From NCBI GenBank assembly GCA_028710655.1, contig JAQTTS010000051.1, forward strand, positions 1 through 10,385: 10,385 nucleotides of DNA, read 5' to 3'. Made by a program: the position numbers and the translations under genes. Below, one piece after another: positions 1 to 6,866 of the stretch. Every line of letters begins with the position of its first letter. Position 1 is the first letter of the stretch. The DNA is from Dehalococcoidales bacterium. GTDB taxonomy: Bacteria; Chloroflexota; Dehalococcoidia; Dehalococcoidales; UBA5760. A model generated the notes under the pieces. The model was given only the letters and a program-made list of their open reading frames with translations, was not told where the DNA came from and ran no database searches.

Positions 1-44
1 ATAACGAATTGTAACAGTCAAATGTTATTATTGTATTAAGATAT

Positions 45-100
45 TAATGAAGAAACATGAGAAGAGGCATATGATGGACTGCCACCATACGCCTCCTCTC
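45..100 (-). terminator. Rho-independent terminator of the SIMPL lipoprotein gene
   Basis: On the minus strand, positions 100-82 and 77-59 form a 19-bp stem with no mismatch (16 Watson-Crick pairs and 3 G-U wobbles) closed by a 4-base loop (CAGT). A T-rich stretch follows (ATGTTTCTTCATT). The wobbles work only in the minus-strand RNA. In the plus-strand RNA the same positions become A-C mismatches, which fixes the direction. It begins 16 bases past the stop codon of the minus-strand gene at 116-880. The T-tract is interrupted, so efficiency may be moderate. Confidence 0.75.
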
Positions 101-115
101 TCTCAGCTATTTCAG

Positions 116-880
116 TTATTCCAGAATGTTGTAAGCTATCTGCACGGATATACTTATCGTGAGCTCTCCCGGCTCGATGGGCGTCGGTGCGGGTGCAGAC
201 GCTTCCTCCACCACGTAATCCCGATAAACAACGGGGTAATAACCACCGCTTTCTGAAATATAGGTTACCTTACCCAACTCAACACCTGCCAGAGAGGCCA
301 TATTTTCCGCCTTTGCTTTAGCATCAGCAACCGCCAGAGCTCTAGCCTCTTCCTGATATGTCTTGGGATCGTCTATCGAGAAGCTGATGTTGTTAACTCG
401 GATAAAGTCACCGCCGGCCAGAACCACGGTATCAATGATGGGACCCGCCTGGTCTACTTCCCTGACTTTAGCAGTCACCATATTGCTGACCCGATAACCA
501 TCAACGATTTCTTCCTCTCTATCATAGTCCCATCTAGTAATCCGCTGGATGCTGAACTGCTCGGTACGAATATCCTCGTCGGCGATGCCGCTGTTTTTCA
601 GGGCTGCCATTACCTCGTTCATCGCTGAAGCGGCCTTTTCCTGAGCAGCCGCCACTGTAACATCTTCAGCTTCGACACCAAGCCATACCGTAGCCACATC
701 AGGAACAGCCTCGACCTCACCCTGACCGTTGACCCAGATACCCTGCTGCTGGTTCACCAGCTCCACCTTTACCGATTCCGGAGAGCCATTTTCAACCGGG
801 CTGGTAACACATCCGGTAAAGGCTACCAGGGGAACCACCATTGCCAGACCGCCGATAAGAAACAACCATTTCCTATTCAC
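116..880 (-). CDS. SIMPL-domain (DUF541/YggE-like) lipoprotein
   Basis: This is a 254-residue exported lipoprotein of the SIMPL family (PF04402; relatives are E. coli YggE and Brucella BP26). Family members are extracytoplasmic, have been linked to oxidative stress, and can form oligomeric rings; the biochemical role is not settled. Residues 1-23 are a lipoprotein-type signal with a basic start (NRK), a hydrophobic core, and a lipobox-like FTGC with Cys24 as the lipidation site. A short polar spacer leads into the SIMPL domain at about 47-252. It opens with the typical G-x-G-E-x-x-x-x-P-D (52-61) and contains DPKTYQEEAR followed by the Ala/Lys-rich helix (about 171-196) and a C-terminal beta strand (TISISVQIAY). 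The start is GTG, chosen because GGAGGAG lies 9 bases upstream and the signal peptide begins there. No convincing minus-strand promoter was found in the 176-base spacer to rlmN. A strong terminator follows the gene. Confidence 0.93.
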   Translation of the reverse strand: MNRKWLFLIGGLAMVVPLVAFTGCVTSPVENGSPESVKVELVNQQQGIWVNGQGEVEAVPDVATVWLGVEAEDVTVAAAQEKAASAMNEVMAALKNSGIADEDIRTEQFSIQRITRWDYDREEEIVDGYRVSNMVTAKVREVDQAGPIIDTVVLAGGDFIRVNNISFSIDDPKTYQEEARALAVADAKAKAENMASLAGVELGKVTYISESGGYYPVVYRDYVVEEASAPAPTPIEPGELTISISVQIAYNILE

Positions 881-1011
881 AGATTTTTCTCCTCCGATTA
901 ATAATTTTTTCTAATTTATATAACGCTAAAAAGCCCCGGTAGTTAGCCCGGCTGCTTTAATATCGCAATGGTCATTATCAGTTAACAAACTGCTTTTTAC
1001 TGCCGTTACTC

Positions 1012-1020
1012 TGATATAAT
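1012..1020 (+). promoter_or_regulatory. Extended -10 promoter for rlmN
   Basis: TGATATAAT is a perfect TATAAT box with an upstream TGn extension. No recognisable -35 hexamer lies 16-18 bases upstream, which is tolerated in extended -10 promoters. Transcription would begin near 1027, giving a leader of about 30 bases before the ATG at 1057. Confidence 0.6.
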
Positions 1021-1056
1021 TGTGGTCAAGACCGCATACTCCAACACGAGCAGACC

Positions 1057-2100
1057 ATGCCGAAGACGATCATAGGTTTAAACACAGACGAACTGCGCGC
1101 CCTGGTAGAGCAGGCCGGTGAACCGGCTTACCGAGGCAACCAGCTGGCGGAGTGGACCTACCAGCGTGGAGCACACACGTTCGAGGAGATGACCAACCTG
1201 CCGCTCAGAATACGTTCGCAGCTAGGCCAGGAATACGAGGTCGGCCGCTCCCGGATTCTTGCCGTGCAACACGGCAAGGACACGACCACAAAGCTGCTGC
1301 TGGCAATGAGCGACGGCGCCAAGGTAGAAACCGTGGGCCTGCCATACGCAGGTCATTTCAGCTGCTGCGTATCTACGCAGGTAGGCTGTCCGGTAGGATG
1401 CATTTTTTGTGCCACCGGACTGAGCGGCTATACCCGCAACCTGACCGCCGGAGAGATTGTGGAACAGGTGCTGGCAGTACAGGAGACGGCACAAACCAGA
1501 CAATTACCCGGTAACTATACTAACCGTATTGACCACGTTACTTTCATGGGTATGGGGGAGCCGCTGCTTAACCAGACGGCGACTATGAAGGCAATACAAC
1601 TGCTGAAAAACGAGCTGGGCATTTCCATGAGGCACCTGACATTGAGCACGGTCGGCTTTGTCCCGGGCATCTACAAGCTGGCAGGGGAGAAAACACAGAT
1701 TACCCTGGCAATATCCCTGCATGCTCCTAACGATCGGCTCCGCCGGAAGCTGATCCCCAGGGCGATCAAGTTCAGCGTAACCGAGATTCTCGATGCCTGC
1801 CGTGAATTCGTGAAGCAGACCGGGAGACGGGTGACTCTGGAATATTGCTTACTCGACGGAATCAATGACGGCAGTACAGAAGCTCATGAACTGGCCGGAG
1901 CGGTGGGCGGACTTAACTGCCATGTGAATTTGATTCCATACAACCCGGTCTCCAGCCTTAACCTGCGCTCCCCATCCAGAGAACGAATCCAGGCCTTCCG
2001 CAGAATTCTGGAAAGTGCCAGAATTCCTGTTACACAACGCTTTCAGCGCGGCACTGGCATCGATGCTGCCTGCGGACAGCTGCGAAACCGCACGACATGA
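1057..2100 (+). CDS. rlmN: RlmN, 23S rRNA (A2503-C2)/tRNA (A37-C2) methyltransferase
   Basis: This radical SAM enzyme methylates C2 of A2503 in 23S rRNA and, in E. coli, A37 of some tRNAs. It is cytoplasmic and works by a ping-pong mechanism through a methyl-cysteine. All key residues are present in 347 residues: the cluster motif C111-x3-C115-x2-C118; the upstream catalytic Cys104 (E. coli Cys118); the conserved Glu91 (E. coli Glu105); the MGMGEP motif at 164-169; the SAM-binding STVG (197-200) and SLHAPND (220-226); NLIPYNP (291-297); and the methyl-accepting Cys339 in G-x-D-x-x-A-C-G-Q-L near the C-terminus. Spacings match E. coli RlmN, and the length is close to the usual 340-390. The ATG has only a weak ribosome-binding site (ACGAG), unlike its neighbours. 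It sits alone, divergent from the SIMPL gene. Cfr (C8 methylation) shares the fold, but sequence and context favour RlmN. Confidence 0.96.
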   Translation: MPKTIIGLNTDELRALVEQAGEPAYRGNQLAEWTYQRGAHTFEEMTNLPLRIRSQLGQEYEVGRSRILAVQHGKDTTTKLLLAMSDGAKVETVGLPYAGHFSCCVSTQVGCPVGCIFCATGLSGYTRNLTAGEIVEQVLAVQETAQTRQLPGNYTNRIDHVTFMGMGEPLLNQTATMKAIQLLKNELGISMRHLTLSTVGFVPGIYKLAGEKTQITLAISLHAPNDRLRRKLIPRAIKFSVTEILDACREFVKQTGRRVTLEYCLLDGINDGSTEAHELAGAVGGLNCHVNLIPYNPVSSLNLRSPSRERIQAFRRILESARIPVTQRFQRGTGIDAACGQLRNRTT

Positions 2101-2164
2101 GCAACACTGTATCCTTTACCTACCAAGCTCTTCGCAAATCACCGCCGCTATATTATAATAATAT

Positions 2165-2217
2165 ACTATAATAACGATAGAACCTGACTGACAGGTTAAC
2201 GCCACAACTATAATAAC
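2165..2217 (+). promoter_or_regulatory. Probable promoter/operator region of the phosphoribosyltransferase gene
   Basis: Two exact copies of ACTATAATAAC (2165-2175 and 2207-2217) lie 42 bases apart, and each contains a TATAAT box. Between them is a perfect inverted repeat AACCTG-n5-CAGGTT (2181-2197). CTGACA (2188-2193) could act as a -35 for the second TATAAT (2209-2214), but its 15-base spacer is short; CTGACT at 2184-2189 gives 19 bases. The exact promoter is uncertain. The arrangement suggests control by a dimeric repressor or activator. Confidence 0.4.
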
Positions 2218-2259
2218 TACACTCAAAATAGAAATCCTGATTATGCTAAAGGAGGCAAT

Positions 2260-2925
2260 ATGACGATAAGTATTCTCTCTCGTAGTAATGAGCTTTTCCA
2301 GGACCGGCAAGAAGCAGGAAGACTGCTGGCCAGTGAGCTTAGACCACTCATCTCCGATAATACGGTGGTAATAGGTATCCCTCGGGGCGGCGTTATTGTA
2401 GCCTATGAGATAGCAAGAGAGCTCAAGGTTGAATTCGATATCGTGCTGGCTCACAAACTGCGCAGTCCCGGGCATGCCGAACTGGCTATCGGTTCCGTAA
2501 CTGAGCATGGCAAAACATTCCTCAATAAAGTGCTCGTCCGCGGACTGAGTGTTAGTGACGACTATATCGAGGAAGAAAAGAGGCGCCAGCTCGTTGAAAT
2601 CAAAAGGCGTGCCAATTCCATCCGCCGGGTGAAGCCAAAGATACCGCTAACCGGCAAAACGGTCATTATTACCGATGACGGCGTGGCCACCGGAGCCACG
2701 GCACAGGCAGCAATCTGGTCGGTCAGGCTGGAAAACCCTGCGAGATTGATTGTTGCGCTACCGGTGGGGCCTAAAGAGACACTCACTAATCTATCAGTAG
2801 ATGTCGATGAAGTCATATGTCTGCGCGCTCCGGAGGATTTCGCCGCGGTCGGGCAATTCTACCTGCGATACACCCCCGTCGACGACGACGCAGTCCTTAA
2901 GATCATGGGGCAAGAATCGAGGTGA
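2260..2925 (+). CDS. COG1926-type phosphoribosyltransferase, substrate unknown
   Basis: A 221-residue type I phosphoribosyltransferase-fold protein. Such enzymes transfer phosphoribose from PRPP to a base, but the acceptor of this subfamily is not known to me. The PRPP-binding loop is VIITDDGVATGAT (135-147), with the paired acidic residues D139 and D140. A PRGG turn at 41-44 fits the pyrophosphate-binding loop. The N-terminal F-x-DR-x-x-AG-x-x-LA (13-24) and the C-terminal F-x-AVGQFY (194-201) are hallmarks of the COG1926 group, as is the central KLRSPGHAELAIG. A basic, probably helical stretch (103-125) may form the hood. The start has an ideal AAAGGAGG, 4 bases upstream of ATG. It is a single gene 159 bases after rlmN. 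Some relatives are fused to hydrolases and belong to hypoxia regulons in mycobacteria; this one is unfused. It is probably not a classical purine salvage enzyme. Confidence 0.88.
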   Translation: MTISILSRSNELFQDRQEAGRLLASELRPLISDNTVVIGIPRGGVIVAYEIARELKVEFDIVLAHKLRSPGHAELAIGSVTEHGKTFLNKVLVRGLSVSDDYIEEEKRRQLVEIKRRANSIRRVKPKIPLTGKTVIITDDGVATGATAQAAIWSVRLENPARLIVALPVGPKETLTNLSVDVDEVICLRAPEDFAAVGQFYLRYTPVDDDAVLKIMGQESR

Positions 2926-3098
2926 AAGCTGCCTATCTCATAAGCCTATGTCTATTTCCGAAACTACACTTACCTCAAACCTCGCACTTCTCGTGTACCT
3001 GACCACCAGATCCAGACTCTCCCATCCACCCGGCCTCATGATATGATCAACACCCAGACCAGCCCGATACAGATTAGAGGTGAACTTACTTCTCAACT

Positions 3099-3128
3099 AT
3101 TGACTTTTCTCCAATCAGTCAATATTAT
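3099..3128 (+). promoter_or_regulatory. Sigma70 promoter with overlapping operator-like inverted repeat
   Basis: TTGACT (3100-3105) and TATTAT (3123-3128) are separated by exactly 17 bases. The perfect inverted repeat ATTGACT (3099-3105) / AGTCAAT (3117-3123) covers the -35 hexamer and reaches the first base of the -10. A protein bound there would block RNA polymerase, so this reads as promoter plus operator for the surface-protein gene 60 bases downstream. The 173 bases before it (2926-3098) show no gene, terminator or repeat that I can support. Confidence 0.65.
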
Positions 3129-3188
3129 GTGTGTTGTTTAAGAACGATGGCTCTATCACACTATTAGCAAGCATGAAAGGAGGGTTCT

Positions 3189-5159
3189 ATGAAAAGGTTA
3201 TGTTCAGGAGTAGTCCTGGCCTTGACCTCTCTATTACTGTTTCTGCCCGCCACACCGGCTATGGCCGCCTCGTTGAGCGTATTACCAACCCACGCTCCGG
3301 TAGATGCGCTGGTCAACGTCAACGGCAGCGCCTTTACTCCGGGAGCAAACTACCAAATCCGCTTCGCTTACAATACAAGTTTTGAGGCCGTAACCAGCGG
3401 AACAGTAGACCCAGCCGGCAACGTATCCCGTAATGTCAGAGTGCCGGAGATGCCCGGTGGAGCTTACAATGTGCGTGTATCAACCAGCTACGAAAATGCC
3501 ACGGTAACCTTCGATGTCGATCCGGAAGTACAACTCAGCATCTCTACCGCTATGGTAAATGACCAGGTAACTATCCAGGGAACGGGCTTCAGGGCCAGCC
3601 GTAGTGTCACCATCCGCCTTGACAATAGAAGTGTTGCCACTGCCTTAAGCAACTCTCGCGGCAGCTTTACCACCACCTTCCGTGTTCCGGAGGCTGACCG
3701 CGGCAGCCATGAAGTCAGTGCCGATGACGGCATGTTTGAGGCTATAGACAGCCTCCTTGTGACACAATCAATATCAATCTCACCGACCTCCGGCAGCACG
3801 GGCACCGAAGTCACAATAACAGGACGCGGCTTCCGTGCCAACCGGTCAATGAGTATTTTCTTCGATGATGACCGGATTACTACCAGCCCCACTTCGGTAA
3901 GAAGCAACAGCAACGGCAGTTTCACCGCAGACTTTGATGTACCGATCTGCATCAACCGCACTCTTGAGGTAATGGCAAGTGACGGCACATATACTGCCAG
4001 CACCAGTTTCACTGTCGTCGCCAGTATAACGCTGTCCCAGACATCAGGCGAAGTAGGAAGCGAGGTCACCATTATAGGACACGGCTTTCGTTCCAACCGG
4101 AACATTGAGATAACATTCGATGAAGATCAATTGACCACCCGGCCATCGGTAGTCCGCTCGGACGAGACTGGCTGCTTCGAAGCCACCTTCTTAATCCCAC
4201 CGAGCACCAAAGGCATACATAAAGTTGAAGCCAGCGACGGCATTGAAACCGATGATACCAACTTCACTACGGAACCGACTCTAATACTTAACCCGTCAAG
4301 CGGGCCAATCAACTCAAATGTCAGCATTACCGGAACCGGTTTTAGCAAATCGAGAACGGTGACTGTCCGATTCGATGGCGATCACGTGAGAACCAGTGCC
4401 ACTGACTCTCAAGGCAACTTCGCTGACCAGTTTGTAGTACCTTCGGTAAAGAGCGGCAACTATGCTGTCACCGCCGATGATGGCACCACCTCAGATAGCA
4501 CCACCTTTACCGTGACCACCAGCATGGAAATCAGCCCGGTCAACGGAAACGTAGGATCATACATAACGGTGCAAGGGACCGGCTTCACCGGAGTAGTCAC
4601 AATTAAGTACGATGACTCTACATTATCGACCACTAGAGCCGATGCCAACGGCAACTTCTCCATTTCCTTCAAGGCTCCTGCCAGCCGCCACGGACAACAT
4701 ACTATAAGCGCCAGTGATGCCGTAAACGCACTGGAAACCCTTTTTATCATGGAGTCCGACCCTCCCCCGGCACCTCACCTCGTTTCTCCTGAGAACGAAA
4801 GCAAGAATAGCACCCGACCTACCTTTAACTGGGACAAGGTGAGCGATCCTAGCGGCGTTACTTATACCCTCCAGATTGCCACGGACGACAGCTTCAGCAC
4901 CATACTCCTGGAGAAATGGGGCCTCTCCCAACCACCATACACTTTAACAAAGGATGAGTCACTCCGGGGTACCGATAGCAACGCTCCCTATTACTGGCGG
5001 GTGAGAGCTGTCGATGGAGCTGAAAATGAGAGCGACTGGTCGGCATTACGCTCCTTCTATGTGAGATACCTACCCCAGTGGGCGCTTATCCTCATAATCA
5101 GCGCAGCTAGTGTTGCTATTGCCATTTCGATAACCAGACGGTATTACAAGAAATCGTAG
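3189..5159 (+). CDS. Membrane-anchored surface protein with six IPT/TIG-like repeats and a fibronectin-III-like domain
   Basis: This is a 656-residue secreted, cell-surface protein. Residues 1-26 are a Sec signal peptide (KR, long hydrophobic core, cleavage after A-M-A). Six Ig-like modules of about 80-85 residues begin near 28, 114, 193, 278, 363 and 445; modules 2-6 carry V-x-I-x-G-x-G-F or a close match, and most end in an (A/S)-D-D/G turn. Modules 2-6 carry an acidic loop at the same place, such as FDDD (225-228) and FDED (310-313). A fibronectin-III-like domain follows (about 527-626; YYWRVRAVDGAENESDWS is typical), then a membrane helix at 630-648 and a basic tail RRYYKKS. That gives an outside-facing protein with a C-terminal anchor. 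No LPxTG is present. AAAGGAGG lies 5 bases before ATG. The role is unknown; adhesion or envelope structure is inference. The DUF488 gene follows in the same direction. Confidence 0.88.
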   Translation: MKRLCSGVVLALTSLLLFLPATPAMAASLSVLPTHAPVDALVNVNGSAFTPGANYQIRFAYNTSFEAVTSGTVDPAGNVSRNVRVPEMPGGAYNVRVSTSYENATVTFDVDPEVQLSISTAMVNDQVTIQGTGFRASRSVTIRLDNRSVATALSNSRGSFTTTFRVPEADRGSHEVSADDGMFEAIDSLLVTQSISISPTSGSTGTEVTITGRGFRANRSMSIFFDDDRITTSPTSVRSNSNGSFTADFDVPICINRTLEVMASDGTYTASTSFTVVASITLSQTSGEVGSEVTIIGHGFRSNRNIEITFDEDQLTTRPSVVRSDETGCFEATFLIPPSTKGIHKVEASDGIETDDTNFTTEPTLILNPSSGPINSNVSITGTGFSKSRTVTVRFDGDHVRTSATDSQGNFADQFVVPSVKSGNYAVTADDGTTSDSTTFTVTTSMEISPVNGNVGSYITVQGTGFTGVVTIKYDDSTLSTTRADANGNFSISFKAPASRHGQHTISASDAVNALETLFIMESDPPPAPHLVSPENESKNSTRPTFNWDKVSDPSGVTYTLQIATDDSFSTILLEKWGLSQPPYTLTKDESLRGTDSNAPYYWRVRAVDGAENESDWSALRSFYVRYLPQWALILIISAASVAIAISITRRYYKKS

Positions 5160-5194
5160 ACGGCTAATACTGTCCGCGGAAAGGACGGGCAATA

Positions 5195-5575
5195 ATGCTA
5201 CGGGTGAAGAGGATATATGACACGATATCTGAAGATGACGGCTTTCGCATACTTGTCGACAGATTATGGCCCAGAGGAATGAGTAAAGAGAGAGCTAAAG
5301 TCGATCTTTGGCTTAAAGACATAGCACCAAGCAACCGGTTAAGGAAGTGGTTCGGTCACGATCAACAGAAATGGAGTGAATTCAAAGAAAAGTATTATGA
5401 GGAACTAGGTGAAAAAGGGAGTCCCGTTGCTTTGGTACTGGATAAGATGTCATCGGGGAATGTGACTCTTCTTTTTGGAGCAAAAGAAGGGCAGCTTAAT
5501 AATGCAGTAGCACTGAGGGAATACCTTACCGAAAGGCAAAGGAGCCAGGCATCACAAGAGCGCCAGATGCATTGA
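5195..5575 (+). CDS. DUF488 family protein (COG3189, YeaO-like)
   Basis: A 126-residue, probably cytoplasmic protein of DUF488, whose function is not established. The family signature is clear: VKRIYD (4-9), [14 protein letters not shown] (15-28), a lysine at 31, W39-L-K, the [13 protein letters not shown] block (44-56), KWSEF (59-63), and the C-terminal [16 protein letters not shown] block (92-107). Conserved Arg, Asp and His residues suggest a catalytic or nucleic-acid/nucleotide role, but that is inference. It starts 35 bases after the surface-protein stop with no terminator between, so co-transcription is likely. The ribosome-binding site AAAGGA (5180-5185) is partly held in a possible stem: CTGTCC (5170-5175) pairs with GGACGG (5183-5188). 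The gene is more AT-rich than rlmN (about 43% G+C in one sampled 60-base line). Confidence 0.9.
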   Translation: MLRVKRIYDTISEDDGFRILVDRLWPRGMSKERAKVDLWLKDIAPSNRLRKWFGHDQQKWSEFKEKYYEELGEKGSPVALVLDKMSSGNVTLLFGAKEGQLNNAVALREYLTERQRSQASQERQMH

Positions 5576-5825
5576 ACGAAGAGCATGAAACAACAAAACA
5601 TGACCTGCCTCCGGAAACGATACCAGTGATAATCTTACAAAAGGGGCATCTCCATTAACAAGTGGCATACTATTGTGGGTAGGTCAACACAAGTGTTACC
5701 GCTACACCTTACTGAAAATTGCTCAGTTGGTTGAATTCACGGTTGGAGTGCTTTTCTCCGAGCCAAAGACCTGTCGGAGCGGGGCCAATAAGCTTCTATC
5801 CTTTGGTATCAGCTTTACTTCTTTA
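5576..5825. other. 250-base convergent intergenic region with a repeat and a palindrome
   Basis: This lies between the ends of the DUF488 gene (plus) and the META gene (minus). It holds repeat copy 1 (5641-5685) and a near-palindrome GGTC-AACAC-AA-GTGTT-ACC (5682-5700; the arms match except for one extra C). It also has a weaker inverted repeat CTCCGA/TCGGAG (5756-5761 and 5774-5779). Neither inverted repeat is followed by a T-tract on either strand, so no terminator can be called for the two converging genes. No credible gene is seen. Confidence 0.45.
5641..5685 (+). repeat. Dispersed repeat, copy 1
   Basis: This aligns with 9561-9606 in the same orientation. A 15-base core, GGGCATCTCCATTAA (5644-5658), is identical. 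The shared stretch continues through AAGTGG, an ACTA block and AGGTC with scattered substitutions and one gap, about 75-80% overall. Neither copy lies in a gene. It could be the end of a decayed insertion sequence or a small intergenic repeat; no transposase is present to decide. Confidence 0.6.
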
Positions 5826-6599
5826 TCACTGTGGGGTGAAAATGAGTTCTCCGTCTCCAGAACAATAGATGGAGAGCTCATCGTCGTGAATACTGTATGT
5901 CTCAGCGGCACTGAGTAGCTCAAAGAAATCATGTTCCTGAGTCATTCTTGCTGATGGAAAGCACAGCATCATCGTGGAGGTAATCGGGGGTATGATGGTA
6001 AGCTGACTGCCGTCGATTTCATACTCGACGGAGTAGCTGTTACATCCCCCGGAACCCCCAACCTGTCCCTCATCACTCTTGAATTCTGCGGTGATGGTGG
6101 TGCCTGCCAGCAGAGAACTCAGAGCCCCTGCATCACCGTATGCCTGAAGTTCCCAGGTGATGTCTTCGATCGGGGGCATTTCTTCAGGCGGTGCTTCTTC
6201 CACCACCTTGAACGTGGTAGTCGCCATCTCCGACCAATCGCCGTTATTGTCCTGGACTATCAGGCTGATGCTATGGTCACCCACAGACAACGATGACGTC
6301 TCAAAGGCGGCAGTGGTACCCAAGTCGCCGTCAAAGCTAGAACTCCAGCGGTAGGCTACCACGGTCCCGTCCTTATCCGTGCCATGCCCTTGAAAAGACA
6401 CCGACTGATCTTTGACCGTCTGGCTTGGGATAACCGAGTCTATATAAGCAACTGGCGGAATGTTGACCGGAATCGGACTCGGCGATGGGACTGGCGAGGG
6501 GGCTGGACTCGGTTCAAAGGGGTTTGTCAGGGTCAGGCAACTTGTTGCCATCAGGCTTGTTATGGCCGTTAAAGCGATGACCCAAATTAAGTTCTTCAT
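5826..6599 (-). CDS. META-domain (HslJ-like) lipoprotein with a PKD-like domain
   Basis: A 257-residue lipoprotein. Residues 1-20 are a signal peptide ending in ATS with Cys21 as the lipidation site. A Pro/Ser/Glu-rich linker (27-49) is followed by a PKD-like Ig domain (about 50-133; GTDKDGTVVAYRWS is characteristic) and a META domain (about 145-257). META shows the G-S-GGCNSY turn (183-189) and T-S-T-M-M-L-C (207-213), followed by M-T-Q-E, which are typical of HslJ relatives. META proteins are envelope proteins of unknown biochemistry; HslJ has been tied to novobiocin tolerance. I chose the ATG at 6599 rather than the in-frame TTG at 6635. The ATG has AGGAG 4 bases upstream and begins a proper signal peptide, and the promoter at 6648-6676 would start RNA at about 6641, leaving no room to initiate at 6635. 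The PKD domain probably holds META away from the membrane. Confidence 0.87.
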   Translation of the reverse strand: MKNLIWVIALTAITSLMATSCLTLTNPFEPSPAPSPVPSPSPIPVNIPPVAYIDSVIPSQTVKDQSVSFQGHGTDKDGTVVAYRWSSSFDGDLGTTAAFETSSLSVGDHSISLIVQDNNGDWSEMATTTFKVVEEAPPEEMPPIEDITWELQAYGDAGALSSLLAGTTITAEFKSDEGQVGGSGGCNSYSVEYEIDGSQLTIIPPITSTMMLCFPSARMTQEHDFFELLSAAETYSIHDDELSIYCSGDGELIFTPQ

Positions 6600-6647
6600 T
6601 AATCTCCTCAGCTCCACGCAAACAATATGGCTCAAATAGGTTACTTT

Positions 6648-6676
6648 AATATACTCTTGAGCTTCCGAGCTGTCAA
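6648..6676 (-). promoter_or_regulatory. Consensus promoter of the META lipoprotein gene
   Basis: On the minus strand, a perfect TTGACA (6676-6671) and TATATT (6653-6648) are separated by 17 bases. RNA would begin near 6641, giving a leader of about 42 bases to the ATG at 6599. This is the best-formed promoter on the minus strand in the window and suggests steady expression. Confidence 0.75.
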
Positions 6677-6759
6677 TATCCTCTGGGGTTGAGATCGCCA
6701 GTTATGGCTGATATCATAACAGCAAAAGAGTCTTCTAAATACTTTTTCCCAAGCATGTA

Positions 6760-6792
6760 TTGAAAATACGGTAATCTTGTATTATAGTGCTT
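6760..6792 (+). promoter_or_regulatory. Promoter block of the YbjQ gene (shared copy 1)
   Basis: TTGAAA (6760-6765) and TATAGT (6783-6788) lie 17 bases apart, each one base from consensus. RNA would start near 6795, leaving a leader of about 72 bases. The whole 33-base block matches 8403-8435, upstream of the SDR gene, with one difference (G6770 against A8413), including spacer bases that a plain promoter would not need to conserve. Just downstream is a small hairpin, GGTAG-n5-CTACT (6793-6807). Confidence 0.7.
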
Positions 6793-6866
6793 GGTAGCAC
6801 CACTACTTGTTAGATAATAGGGAAGCCGAACAATCGTTGAGGTGTATTCCAGAGAGGAGACGAATC

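Noticed and set aside
47..256. Plus-strand open frame of 69 codons at the left edge
   Set aside because: It runs through the terminator hairpin and antisense to the SIMPL C-terminus, has no ribosome-binding site, and the residues look random.
931..958. GC-rich imperfect hairpin between the SIMPL gene and rlmN
   Set aside because: The stem needs a bulge to pair, the T-tract is short, and it sits upstream of both divergent genes where no terminator is expected.
1057..2100. Cfr-type (A2503-C8) methyltransferase giving ribosomal drug resistance
   Set aside because: All motifs and spacings agree with RlmN, the gene has no resistance or mobile context, and RlmN is near-universal in bacteria.
3488..4105. 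205-codon minus-strand frame inside the surface-protein gene
   Set aside because: It is a shadow of the repeats: the plus-strand product has a signal peptide, repeated modules and an ideal ribosome-binding site, while the antisense product shows only low-complexity Val/Leu/Ser.
5716..5790. tRNA-like stretch, because GCTCAGTTGGTT resembles a D-arm
   Set aside because: No T-arm consensus (GGTTCGAATCC-like), no pairing acceptor ends, and no anticodon arm at the right spacing.
5673..5932. Short frames on both strands in the convergent spacer
   Set aside because: No ribosome-binding site or recognisable domain, and they overlap the end of the well-supported META gene.
6600..6635. Upstream TTG start adding 12 residues to the META lipoprotein
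   Set aside because: It would spoil the lipoprotein signal and falls only about 6 bases from the predicted transcription start, whereas the ATG at 6599 has its own AGGAG.
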